NCBI RefSeq assembly: GCF_040939455.1
Contig: NC_134104.1
Coordinates: 147,534,501 to 147,598,500, forward strand
DNA length: 64,000 bases
From: Microcebus murinus
Taxonomy: Eukaryota; Chordata; Mammalia; Primates; Cheirogaleidae
Reading direction: 5' to 3'
Position numbers and translations under genes: made by a program. The notes beneath the pieces are model-generated. The model had not been told where the DNA came from. It saw nothing but the letters and a program-made list of their open reading frames with translations, and searched no databases. Numbering within the stretch: position 1 is the stretch's first letter; every line of letters starts with the position of its first letter. Shown one piece after another: positions 47,521 to 57,822 of this stretch.

Positions 47521-48644
47521 GGGAATCCAGGTCCCTGGGCCACGACTGAGTTTACTCAAGGAGGAGCCCCAGCATCTCTGCCTGAGTCAGCGACCCCCAG
47601 AGTGGGGCCCACGGCGACCCAGAAGTGTCGCATCCTGCAGGGGTCTGCCAATCCTGAACCTGCTCCCTGCCTCTGTTGGAATAGCCAACAACCACAGTGA
47701 TGCATCGAGAAGGTGTCCAGAAAGATCTATGGAGTGTTTTAAATTGCATGAAACTTTCCTGGCCTCCCCGGCTGCACTGTGCAGAGATGCCATAACTCCC
47801 CGGTACAGCATCTCTGAGAATTGCACTTGTAAATCTTTCCCCACGTGGCACGGAGCACATCGGAGGATGATTCTGGGTGAAGCTAAATCTAATCAGCTGC
47901 AGGAACAGTTCATGCGGGAGGAAGACACATTTGTTACTTATCTGCCAGAACTACCTCTTTCACCTTTGAGCTGTCAGGGTCTTCTCTCTCTCTCTCTTTC
48001 GCTCGCTCTCTCCTCCCTGACTCCCTCATCTCTTGCCTCTTTCCTCCTTCCCCCAGTGTCCTTAGCCAATCATGAAGGGACAGGCTAGGAGGGGAGAGCC
48101 CTAGGCTCTGAGACAGCAAGCTGAGCGCAGGCTGGAGGGAAGCTTCCTCCTTGGACTGCTGGACCACGTGCTTTTCCCGGGCAACGCGCTGACACCGACA
48201 GGCTGGCAGGGCAGAGGTCTGTGATCTGAATATAGCGTGAATGGCTTCTCACAGCGTGCCCGGAGGAACAACCCGAGCTGCCTGGGTTCACGCTGTTAAC
48301 GTTTAGGAAATGACTATTATTTTTATTTTTAGACACCAGTAAAAATGGCATCTGGGACCAGAGCAGTTAAATGTTTCATTCCTACTGACCCAGAAGTCTG
48401 AGTTATGGTTGGGGTTGCCCAGCCAAGCAGGGCAGTGGGGGCGAGGGAATTCTGGGAGGAAGTTCACCCCCAGCACTGCAGGGATGGAATAGAGCCCAAC
48501 TTGGAAAAGAAATTGGAGAAAGAAGTCCCGAGAGGTCCCAGAATTGTCATCGTTAGCCAAACTGAAACTCCCAATGCCTGGCCAAAGAGTGCCTTAAGTA
48601 AAGAACCATCTTCTAGGTATTATCTACTGTGCCCCTGGTCGACA
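47521..48644. other. Low-copy DNA with moderate CpG, no gene proven
   Basis: No interspersed repeat recognised. A plus-strand frame of 213 codons (47447-48088) starts in the L1 remnant and ends in a TC-rich Ser/Leu tail, so it is probably chance. A TC-rich tract lies at 47980-48012. CpGs are commoner near 48160-48300 than elsewhere but do not make an island. Confidence 0.4.
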
Positions 48645-48805
48645 CTCACCAAATACTCATAATAGCTTTGCAAAGAGAGTACTGTCACCTCCATTCAGCT
48701 GATGAGAAGAACAAATAACTCACCTAAGGTCACACAGCTGATGAGTGTCAGGGCTAGGTTTGGTAGCAGGTTCTATTGAAATCACTACACTATCCTTCCA
48801 GCCCT
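48645..48805 (+). mobile_element. MIR SINE
   Basis: 'cagctgatgagaagaacaaa', 'ctaaggtcacacagctgat' and 'ctacactatccttccag' form the MIR right half. Confidence 0.8.
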
Positions 48806-49069
48806 CAATGCCAAGGTCTTGCTCTCAGTGAACTGCTTATATTATCCAGGTTTTCAGACCAGCCAGATCTTCATGGGCACTCATCTCAGAAAATGAACAA
48901 GTGGGGTGATAAAGCGCTCGTGGGCTAGTGTCAACCTTTGCAAACACATCCAGCATCAACTTTGTGAATAGGCTGAGATGTTGACACTGAGGTTGTGACC
49001 GAATGCCTGTGACCCTTTCCCGTGTGCTAAAGGAATGATAGCATGAGTAGTTTAGATTCCTGCTCTACC

Positions 49070-49420
49070 ACTTCCTTTTTTTTTTAATTAATTAAAGTTT
49101 GCCTTTCCTTAGTTTTTATCTAATGGTCCTTTTTCTGTCCCAGGATCCCACCCAGAATACCACATTACATTAGTTGTCATGTCTCTTTAGGTACCTCTTG
49201 ACTGGATCAGTTTCTCAGACTTTCCTTGTTTTGATTGACCTTGGCAGTTTTAAAGGTCAGGTGCTCTGTAGAATGCCCCTTAGCCCCACCACTTTCTACC
49301 CAAGAAATCCTACCAGAAGGCAGAATTCTTGCAGTTATCACAGGCATCTTTCCACTTCACATCCAGAGAATAACTTTGAGATATTAGGACAAAGATCATC
49401 AAATTTATTCATTCTACCAA
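49070..49420 (-). mobile_element. L1ME-like 3' UTR fragment, antisense
   Basis: 'caggatcccacccagaatac', 'gttgtcatgtctctttagg' and 'gaccttggcagttttaaagg' are typical of an old L1 3' UTR complement. Confidence 0.55.
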
Positions 49421-49607
49421 GAACCACTGAGCCTCTGACCTGTGCAAAGAACATCCCAGAGGAGGCACAAAGGAGGGTGCAAGAGAAGCAGAAGATGAGG
49501 GTTGACTGCCAGCTGGTTCTCATCCACCTTCCTCCCTCTGGTCTCAGTGCCCTCACCTGTGAAAGCAAGGTTGCACTTGTGAACAAAGAGTTGCACTGGG
49601 TCAGTGT

Positions 49608-49720
49608 TTCTCAGAGTAGAGTGCAAAGCTACCTGCATTAAAATCTCAAAGGCACGTGTCAAAAGTGCAAATTCTCAACCTCACTTCAGATTCATTTATC
49701 AGATGCTCTGGTCAGGAACC
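49608..49720 (+). mobile_element. MER5A hAT DNA transposon fragment
   Basis: 'cagtgtttctcagagtagag', 'aaaagtgcaaattctcaacc' and 'cagattcatttatcagatg' give MER5A order. Confidence 0.65.
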
Positions 49721-50379
49721 TACTTGGGAAGAAAACAAGACTGCAGTTGACTCTGAGGCCCAGACAAGTTTGTAGGCCACCATGAAAGATGGTAATGAAC
49801 AGTCTACCCAGCCTTGATGGGACGTGTACGTGCCCGGGTGGATACAAAGGCAGACAGATGAAAGCAGGTAACGTTGCACTGAATTTCAGAAGGAATGGTA
49901 CAGACAAGGATTGCTGGGGTCTCAGAGAAAGGAGCCATGATCCAGATGGCTGTGCTTGGTGTCAGGGAACAGAAAAAGCATCACCCAGACCTGAAGCATA
50001 AATGCGTAAACAGAAGACATCCAGAGCATGGTGAGGTTGGGTGGCAGCTTGTAGGTACAGAATGGAGAATCTGGACTCCAAGGTGACTTGTAAACTTCAA
50101 CACAGATGCCCAAGAGAACAGTGGGAGACAGGGAATCTATAAGGCAGAACTGGCATGGAACAGGAAGATAGAAAGATGAGTTTTGTTTTAGACATGTTGT
50201 ATTCAAGGTCTTGATGAAATATACAAGCAGACATGTCCCATAAGAAGTTGGGGGTCCGGACTAAAATCCAACTGGGGCGGGGGTGAGGATATCCTACATC
50301 CTCATAGGCCTTTGGATCACACCAGAGCTGGGTTAGAGGTGCCCTATCTCATTGCCCTCAACCTGAGTGGCTTTCAGCC

Positions 50380-50500
50380 AAGTCAATGAACTCCTCTCAG
50401 CTTCAGTTTCCTCCTCTGTGAAGTGGGTGCAGCCTTGACCTTCAGGGCTATGTTGAGGATTTAATGAGATACCACTTGTAAAGTCTTCAGAACATCCTCG
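50380..50500 (-). mobile_element. MIR SINE, reverse orientation
   Basis: 'gcttcagtttcctcctctgt', 'gttgaggatttaatgagata'. Confidence 0.8.
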
Positions 50501-50739
50501 GAAAAATCAATATTAATTCACATTCAGGATCAAAGTTAAAGTTGAAACCATGAGCCAGACCTTGAGGGAAAGGAGGGAGAGAGTGAATAGCAAAGAGAGG
50601 GGTTTAAAATCTGAGCCTTGGGGGAAAGAAGGGATGGGGACAGCAGAAGGAACAATAGCCCAAACAAAAGAAGATGGTTAAGATCAGAGGAAGAGCAACA
50701 GTATCACTCAGTGGGAGGTAATGCTGACCTTCGGGGGGG

Positions 50740-50955
50740 ATTATAGACAGTCAAGTCCCACAAACCCAGGTGCACATCCCTCCTCCTCCACTCATTGGCT
50801 GGAAACTGAGACTTGCTGAAACCATTTCCTCAACTGTAAGTCTGGGGTGACGATACCTTCCATGTCTGGTTGTTGTGATAAACAGCTGAGATGCTACATG
50901 TAAATCTTAACATCCCATAGGAGGAACCCAATGAATATTAACCAGTATTATAATT
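50740..50955 (-). mobile_element. MIR SINE, reverse orientation
   Basis: 'ccatttcctcaactgtaag', 'gttgttgtgataaacagctg' and 'gaggaacccaatgaatatta'. Confidence 0.7.
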
Positions 50956-51110
50956 ATTAGGCAGGCAGGGCCAGCAAGTGTTTTGCAGAAGGAGCAGCAG
51001 ACAGTGTCTAATGCCATAAGGAGATTAAGAAAAACGAGGACTTGAGAGAAAACCCTGGATTTGAGATTTCAGTGAGCAGAGACAGGTAGAAGGCAGTGGG
51101 AGGGCTTGTG

Positions 51111-51464
51111 AAAATGAAGACAGCTGGTGTGGACTCCTGTCTTAGGGCCTCCCAAACTTTTATAAGTCATGGAACACACAGAAAAGTATCATGTTTACAC
51201 CACACACTGGGACTAACCATTGAGGCTGCTCAAAACCAGGGAAGACCATCCCAGGAACTCCGAGTGCCCCAAGCCCTGTCCATCTGCCTTGCGGGCTGTG
51301 AGGATCAACATCCCAGTGTTCTGTAACCCATCCCAGCGCCAGGCTGCCAAGGATACCAGTTGAGCAGCTGTGCCCTGTTGCCTGCCCCATAAAGCCAAGA
51401 AAACAGCAACAAGATGTCTACAATGATTACTGAAACAGTTTTTCCATGAACCACTTATTTAAAG
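51111..51464. other. Unassigned stretch
   Basis: No family confidently recognised. The region near 51150-51230 may hold a worn repeat. Confidence 0.35.
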
Positions 51465-51677
51465 CAGGGGCAGCAAACTTCTATAAATGGCCAGCTATTT
51501 TAAGCACTGTGGGCCATATGGTCTCTGTTGCAAGTATTCAACTTGGCTGTTTAAGTGTAAAAGTAGTCATAGGCAATTCCTAAATGAATGAGCATGGTTG
51601 GGTTCCAATAAAACTTTGTGTACAAAAACCGACAGTAGCCTGGATTTGTCCCACGGGCCATATTTTGCCAACCTCTG
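51465..51677 (+). mobile_element. hAT-Charlie non-autonomous DNA transposon
   Basis: Begins 'caggggcagcaaacttct' and ends 'catattttgccaacctctg', imperfect inverted ends. The interior has 'gtgggccatatggtctctgt' and 'gttccaataaaactttgtg'. 213 bp. The flanking 8-bp duplication is not preserved. Confidence 0.8.
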
Positions 51678-51689
51678 ACTCTGAGCTTC

Positions 51690-52390
51690 AAAATCTAATA
51701 ATATGCTCCCACCACAATTGCCAAACACACAAGAATAGCTAAAATTAAAAGGACTGATATTACTAAATTTGGGTGAGGCTATGGAGAAACTGGAACTCTC
51801 ATCCGTTGTTTATGGGGGTATAAATGAGTACAGTCACTTTGGAAAACTCTTCACAGCATCTACTGAGGCTAAGTATACAGAGTCTATAACCCAGCAATTC
51901 CACTCTTGGCTACAAAGCCAATTTGGCCTATGTCTGCCAAAGCATATATACAAAGATGTTTGTAGTGGCTTTATTCATAATAACCAAAAACTAGAAACAG
52001 CCCAAATGTCCAGAAACAGTGGAATGGATAAAATCTGATATAGTCAGTACAGTGGGATACTATACTGGAAAAGGGAATGGAAAAGAACACACCCTGCTAC
52101 GTGCAACAATCTGAATTCACCTCACAGACATAATGCTGAGCAGAGAAGCTGTATGATTCAGTTAATGCAAAGTTCTTGGAACAGGAAAAAAAACAATCTA
52201 TAGTGAAATAGATCCGAAAAGTGATTTCTTTTGAAGAAAGATATGGACTGGGATTCCTTGTTCTGGGAAGGGGTTACATGGTGTGTGTATATATATACAT
52301 ATACACACACACATGAAAAAAAGATGTACACTTAAGTTTTGTGTACTTCATTTTGTTACATCTCTATAACATTTTTAAAAGAACAAATAC
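51690..52390 (+). mobile_element. L1M LINE 3' end, sense
   Basis: 'gaggctatggagaaactgg', 'agcaattccactcttggc', 'tttattcataataaccaaaa' and 'gtacacttaagttttgtgta' give the ORF2 C-terminus and 3' UTR. An AT/AC-rich microsatellite-like patch sits at 52281-52312. Confidence 0.85.
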
Positions 52391-53309
52391 CCCCAAAATG
52401 CAGAGAATTCTGAATCCAACATGCCTATATTTCAGGGAACCCATAATGGCACGCACACTCCCCCTACAAAGCCTGTGGGATCGAATCAGTCTTTGGGCAC
52501 ATGTAAGACTTTTCCCTCAAGCATGCTGGAAATTCATATTTCACTGGCCTAGCTTAAAAGGACCCTAATATTTCCCTTCTGGCAATCAGACAGCTGCCAG
52601 GTGGTAGCCAAGTTGGAGGCAGAGGGGAAGACGGGGTTGGTAGAGGAATAAAGATGGGGGTTGGGGGTGGGTAACAGCAGGTGACAATGAACATGATTTG
52701 TAGGGAACAAACATTGCTCCCAGTCACCTAGTGAAGGATCCCAAACTCTGCAGCCCATGATTCCCGCTGAAGGCCATTCTGGGAGGTGACATTACCTGCC
52801 AGGATGGGAGCTATAATGGTCACAGCACAGAATGCATCACCTAAGGCTGGGCTGCTTCATAGATATGAGCCCTCAGAGGACAGGGGCTCTTAGGAAACTT
52901 TAATCATGCGCACTGGGTTGTTAAATTGTCTGGAAGTGTCTGCTAAGTTGTAAGTCATCACTTATCTGTAGACAAACATCTTAATCTGCCCACAGCTACT
53001 GGCAAGAAGTGGCTTTTTCTTGGGCCTCCAACAACACACAGTCCTGGCTTCACTGGGTAACTAGACTAGGAAGTTCCAACACTGTTATTGAAAACATCTA
53101 TTTAGGTCTGACACTCAAATCCAGTTTTCTTTCCAACCCTTGGCTCTCTTCACCTTCAAAATTACTGCCTCCTGCTCTTTTTGCTACCTGTTGAGAAGTT
53201 GGTGACCAAATGAGTTTTCAGAAGGGTGTGGAGGGGGGTGTGGGGGACACAGGAAAAGAAACCAACATTCATTGACTCCTTCTAGGTTCCAGATACTATA
53301 CCAGAGGGT
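52391..53309. other. Low-copy DNA, no gene recognised
   Basis: No repeat family recognised. G-rich patches lie at 52650-52675 and 53227-53247. Confidence 0.4.
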
Positions 53310-53545
53310 TCTATAGATCTGTGCTGTACAGCGCAGTAGCCGCTAGCCATATGTAGCTATTTAAATTTCTAGGTCAAATTAATTGAAATTAAAGGAAATT
53401 TAAAATTCGGTTCTTCAGCTGCTCTTGCCACATTCCAATTGCTCAGTGGTCATGTGTAGCTAATGGCTGCTGTGCAGGACAGTGCAGATATCGAACATTT
53501 CTATCATCGAAGAAATGTCCATTGGACAGCCCAGCATATATAGAC
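53310..53545. mobile_element. hAT-Charlie (MER3/MER58-like) DNA transposon
   Basis: Roughly palindromic. 'ctgtgctgtacagcgcagta' and 'ccatatgtagctatttaaat' at the left mirror 'gtcatgtgtagctaatggct' and 'aatgtccattggacagccc' at the right. The family name is tentative. Confidence 0.65.
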
Positions 53546-53584
53546 CTTCTTCCCCTTGATCCTGGCAACAGTCCTCTCAGGTAG

Positions 53585-54060
53585 TTTATTGGTTGGAATG
53601 CATTGCACTGCCGCTAACAGAAAATCCCAGTTTGAAATGGCTTTTAAAATAAATTTATCATTTATTTTTTAAAAAATAATATTTATCTACGCCTAGGAGC
53701 CCAGAAGTCAGGCGGTTACAGGCCCAGCACAATCACGGAGGTTATTGAGGACCTAGGGCCTCCCTGCCTCAGTGCTTTGCCATTCTCACTTCTGCCTTCA
53801 CATCGAGTCTAGTTTCTCATGTGGCTTCCAGATGGCCACCAATGGCCACTGGGACAATGTGCTTCTTTGTTCCTACCTCCCAGGGGAAAGTAAAAAATAC
53901 CTCTCTTCCGATCCGATTGGACCAACTGGGATCACATGTCTTCCCCTGACCAATAACAGATGTCAGGGACTTCCACGTACTGCTTGGGATGAACCGAGAT
54001 GCCTCTATGGAAGTAGGGGTGGGAAAACCTGAGCAAAACACAGCTCTGTTAGAAAGGAGG
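53585..54060 (+). mobile_element. Unnamed old repeat B, copy 1
   Basis: 'ccgctaacagaaaatcccag', then 'gaccaactgggatcacatgt' and 'cccctgaccaataacagat'. The same landmarks recur in order at 63398-63790. Confidence 0.5.
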
Positions 54061-55234
54061 AAGAAGGGATGGCCAAAATCATCTGCTAATGTGCACATTG
54101 TTACTCCTATTCCATAGAAACCAAGGCTTAAAAGGGTCAGTAAACGACCCAGTCCACAAAACACACACTGCACAGAGCAGAAGATCCATCCCGGGTCCAC
54201 CCTGCTCGTGCCACCTCCCACATGCCATCCTGCCACTCAGCGCTGGGTGCATGTTGTCATTCAGCAGCGCACTGCCACACCGCCACTGGAGTGGTTATCC
54301 CCTCGCTCCTGATTAGTATTAACATGATGATTAGCTAATAAGGCGAAGCGGCAATGAACCTGCTCTGATCATCTTCCTGTGGAAGCAACTCCTGGTTATC
54401 TGTTGTACAGGACATAGTATGCTGCTTTTCTCCTCCCAACCTTTCCTTTTATGTTAAATATATGATTTTTATCCTCAGAAGGGGGATTATCTCAGAGCAG
54501 AATTGGCAAGGTTAAACACTATCTATAAAACACATTCAGCTGTGCCATGAAATGAATTACATAATATATCAGTCATCTACCTGGCTTTCAAAAACCTGCA
54601 AATGCATTTCTGTTCAGTATGGGTGAGTATTTTATATTTTACCTCCCTTCCCATGAAGGTAAAAATGACCTTGGTTCTTAGGAAGTGAAGATATATTGAA
54701 CGGGTTAGGATCAACACAGTTCCATTTCATTTAGTCTCCACTAAAATTGCAAGGAGTGAAAATAGAGATTGAATTTATTTTACTATATATTGCCTCATTT
54801 GAACTTTAGTAAGGCATTAGCTTCTAAAGAAAACCCTCCCCCTTCCATAATCTCTTATTGATGGCATGTTAAGGAAATTGCCTTGACTTTATTGATTCTG
54901 AGCTATGAGGTACAATGTACCCACTGGTGTGTTAAACTGAGCAAAGTGTGCTGGGCTGGCTGTCACTGCAGAGATGCAACTAGCTGACAGTGCAGCACTT
55001 TGGCCCTTCCCAGCACCCATGGCTGTTCTCCCCAAAGAACAAATTAATAGAAAGCCGGGTGCCTCAGAGCCTTTCCCCCCAACAACCTTGCTTTGGAAGA
55101 GCAAGCAATGGCGGGAGATGAGCCTCGTGTCCTGAGGTGAGAACAGCAGGACAAGACCCCTGCCAGCCCCTCCACATCTCCAGCTTCCTGGGGGGCAGGA
55201 ACCCCCTTCAGCAGTTTCCACTTAGAAACTGCAT
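54061..55234. other. Low-copy island, AT-rich, no gene recognised
   Basis: Apart from a faint MIR-like trace near 54090-54190, there is no repeat signature for over 1 kb, unusual here. It contains several TAAT-type words (54305-54345) and a TTACATAA box at 54556-54563. No open frame of note on the plus strand. Confidence 0.4.
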
Positions 55235-55310
55235 CCAGCCTGGTTGCTTAACTTCTTAGAGCTTCATAGTCCTCACCTGTACAATTTGTAGCAAGATTAA
55301 AAAAAAAAAA
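55235..55310 (-). mobile_element. MIR SINE fragment, reverse orientation
   Basis: 'ttgcttaacttcttagagct' 'tcatagtcctcacctgta', followed by an A tract. Confidence 0.5.
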
Positions 55311-56494
55311 GTTGCTATTTCACTAGCAACAGCATTCCTGTTCCATATTTGTTCAGGAAATGACAAAGTGATGAGGACTTTGGGTAAGGAGGGCGAGACC
55401 CCAGAGAAGGGTGAGACAAGGTGGATCCCTCACATACTCAGCATGAAAAAGGAGTCAGCAGTGTGCAGGGATTGGAGAGAGAGTCAGGTGAGCAGATACA
55501 GGTGACAGATGGCGACAGGAAAAGGAGACGTGGGCACCGCTCTGGTGAAGACTTTTAAGGTCAGGAATAGCTGATATCATTTTACGTTGTTTGTGATGAA
55601 AAATTATTAATATCTGCTGCTCCCAGACACGTGAGAAAGTCTGTCACTCACACAGAAAGTGGTTCAGGGCATCTTTGCCATATTCCCTCCCTCGTACACT
55701 GAATAGGAAGGAGGCAGGGCCTGGGACCAGGAGAAAGGTCAGTACAGAGGGACGGAGGAATGTGGTGGGGTGGGAAGGGGGGAGGGGGAGGAGGGGGGAT
55801 GAGCGAGGAATGGGGGTGAAAACTGGAGCTGGGAAGTGACCACAAATGCCCCAGCCCTGGGGCATCACGGATAGTATGGGAAGGGGAGAGGGTTCAGGAT
55901 GAGGTAAAGCCATCTCTGCTCAGATTGCAAAGCATCAACTGACCCCAGCCAATACTGGGGCCACATGGGAATGTAACCCCATACTGTGCAGGGTTGAAGT
56001 GAGGCTTATGTTTAATAAGTAAATTTCCTGATTCCTAGACCTCTTCCCTGCTCTCCACCTCCCGTCCTTTTTGAAGAATGTGCCCTGCTGATGGCAGGTA
56101 TCATTCTAGAACAACCCATAGCCCAGAGAGGCAAGCCAAGCTGGAAGGAGCAGCATGGTGGCACCCCAGTGGCAGTCCTCTTGCACAGAAGAGCCTTACC
56201 CATCTTTGCCCTCCCCAGCCTCACTTCAGCCTCCCATCCTATGGTCCTCATGCCTCCTCCTGGCCACACTCCGCACCCCCACCGCCCCACCTGGCCTCAG
56301 GACCTACCTCCCTTCTCTGGCCTCTACACCCTCTAATGAACAGGCCCCAGAAAGCAGTCAGCAGCAACAGGTGCCCAGAAGAAAGTCCTGAACTGCCTGG
56401 TTCCTACCCAGTAACCCTGGGTCCTCTTGGAGAGCCAGGCCCAACTGAGGATGCCTTGGGCTCTCAAGTCAGGGCTAGTCTACGAAAGTCAAGT
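55311..56494. other. Purine-rich then GC-rich unassigned DNA
   Basis: A G-rich, A-poor tract lies at 55758-55800. A plus-strand frame of 190 codons (56078-56650) is Pro/Ser/His-rich without domains and overlaps two other open phases, so it is probably not coding. Confidence 0.4.
55669..55700. repeat. 32-bp exact direct repeat, copy 1
   Basis: Starts 'gcatctttgccatattccct' and ends 'ccctcgtacact'. Identical to 56495-56526, 826 bp downstream, with unrelated flanks. Confidence 0.95.
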
Positions 56495-56526
56495 GCATCT
56501 TTGCCATATTCCCTCCCTCGTACACT
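56495..56526. repeat. 32-bp exact direct repeat, copy 2
   Basis: Identical to 55669-55700. Immediately followed by palindromic filler at 56520-56561. Confidence 0.95.
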
Positions 56527-56561
56527 CGTAGAGTGTAGTAGAGTACACTCGTACTCTACTA
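56520..56561. repeat. Interleaved palindromes next to the direct repeat
   Basis: tacactc-gta-gagtgta (56521-56537) and tagtagagta-cactcg-tactctacta (56536-56561) are both perfect stems. The word 'gtacactcgta' occurs twice, at 56520 and 56543. Confidence 0.9.
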
Positions 56562-57647
56562 TTCCCCCTTCTCCCCAGTGTTTATCTTCATTTCTTCCCC
56601 AGAACCCATGCCTTGCTTGCAAACCAAGTGGCCCAAGGGACCTCATGTAGGGGCATTTACCTTTGTGGAAAAGGGCACCGCAAGGAGCTGAAGGAATCAC
56701 TTTATGGAGGACAGAGCATCTGCCAACTGCAAGCGGAGGTTTGGGACTATGTGTTTGGGGTTGACAACGCAGAATGACCTATACCCGCCGACCCTGCCAG
56801 CCCTTTCCAAAAGAAAAAACAGAGGGAGGGTCCCCATCAGCTGTACCTTTCCTCAGAGCCCAGCCCAGGGTCTGGCACAGAGAGGATCATTAATTGCCCC
56901 AGGCAAGCCCAGGCTGAGGGGCCACCAGCTGCCAAAAGGGGGGTTCGTCCACCCCTGGTGACCCCAAATTATAGGTAAAAGCCTTCCAAGCCTAGCAGAA
57001 GTGCACCGTCCCTTGCCTTCTGAACCTGATAATGAGTTTGCTTTCTCAGGAGTGAGATCGGAGGGGAGTGAAGGTTACACAAATAAACCACTTTCTCGCC
57101 GATGTTAATTGACCCACGTGTCTGTGCTCCGGGTGTTGCACTGAGTCTGGGAACGCTCAGGCTGTTCTGTTTTCTCCGTCTTAGCACAAAGTGGAAGGAG
57201 TTGAGAATGGGGTGAGAGAAGAAGGTTATGCGGGCAGCAGAAGTCCCAGTGTTCAGCAAATCCATGTTGCACGAATGTCAGCTTGAGGTGACACTAGACA
57301 TTATACAGGTCACAGGCCAGTGGCTCAAATGCCTCCAGGTGGAAGTGAGCGAAGCCGGCCACCGGGGTAAGTAACGAGGGCTGCCATTCTCGGGAGGGAC
57401 TGTGCCCTTTCCAAGAGCAGCAGCCTCTCCCCAGCTGCAGACAACCATTGCCAGGCAAGTGTGAGAATCCCCCGTGCCTAGATCTTCCTATACCTTTTCC
57501 CAAGAAAATCTAGAAATATGGATATTTATGAAAAAATGGGCCCATTTTGAAACATTAGAAACCAGTTCAAAAAATTTCAAGCACTATACTGGTCAATGAA
57601 AATGCATGTGAAGGCTGAATCCAGTCCCCCTTGCTGGATGTAGAACA
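56562..57647. other. Low-copy DNA, no gene recognised
   Basis: No interspersed repeat recognised. A CpG-bearing stretch near 57040-57180 stands out slightly. Confidence 0.4.
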
Positions 57648-57822
57648 GTGGTTCTCAAACGTAAGTAGGCGCCACCATGTCTTGTAGAACTTAGTAACAG
57701 CGCAGAGCGCCGGGCCCCACTCCCAGAGTCTCAGATTCAGCAGTTCCAGTGTGGGGGCCAGGAAATTTCGTTTCCATTGAGTTCCCAGGAGATCCTGGGA
57801 CTGCACTTTGAGATCCACCACT
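57648..57822 (-). mobile_element. MER5A hAT DNA transposon
   Basis: 'cagtggttctcaaacgtaag', 'gagtctcagattcagcagtt' and 'tgcactttgagatccacc' 'actg' give both ends. Confidence 0.7.

Larger units (their letters stand above)
49780..51110 (-). mobile_element. L2 LINE, antisense, interrupted by two MIRs
   Basis: 'ttttagacatgttgtattca' near 50184, 'atctgagccttgggggaaag' near 50610 and 'cagtgtctaatgccataagg' near 51003 follow the order of the L2 ORF2 complement. MIRs occupy about 50380-50500 and 50740-50955. Confidence 0.65.

Noticed and set aside
47447..48088. 213-codon plus-strand frame
   Set aside because: It begins inside an L1 remnant and ends in a TC-rich simple tract. No conserved motif was seen.
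56078..56650. 190-codon plus-strand frame
   Set aside because: Pro/Ser/His-rich with two other phases open over the same DNA, and it runs across the duplicated 32-bp block and palindromic filler.
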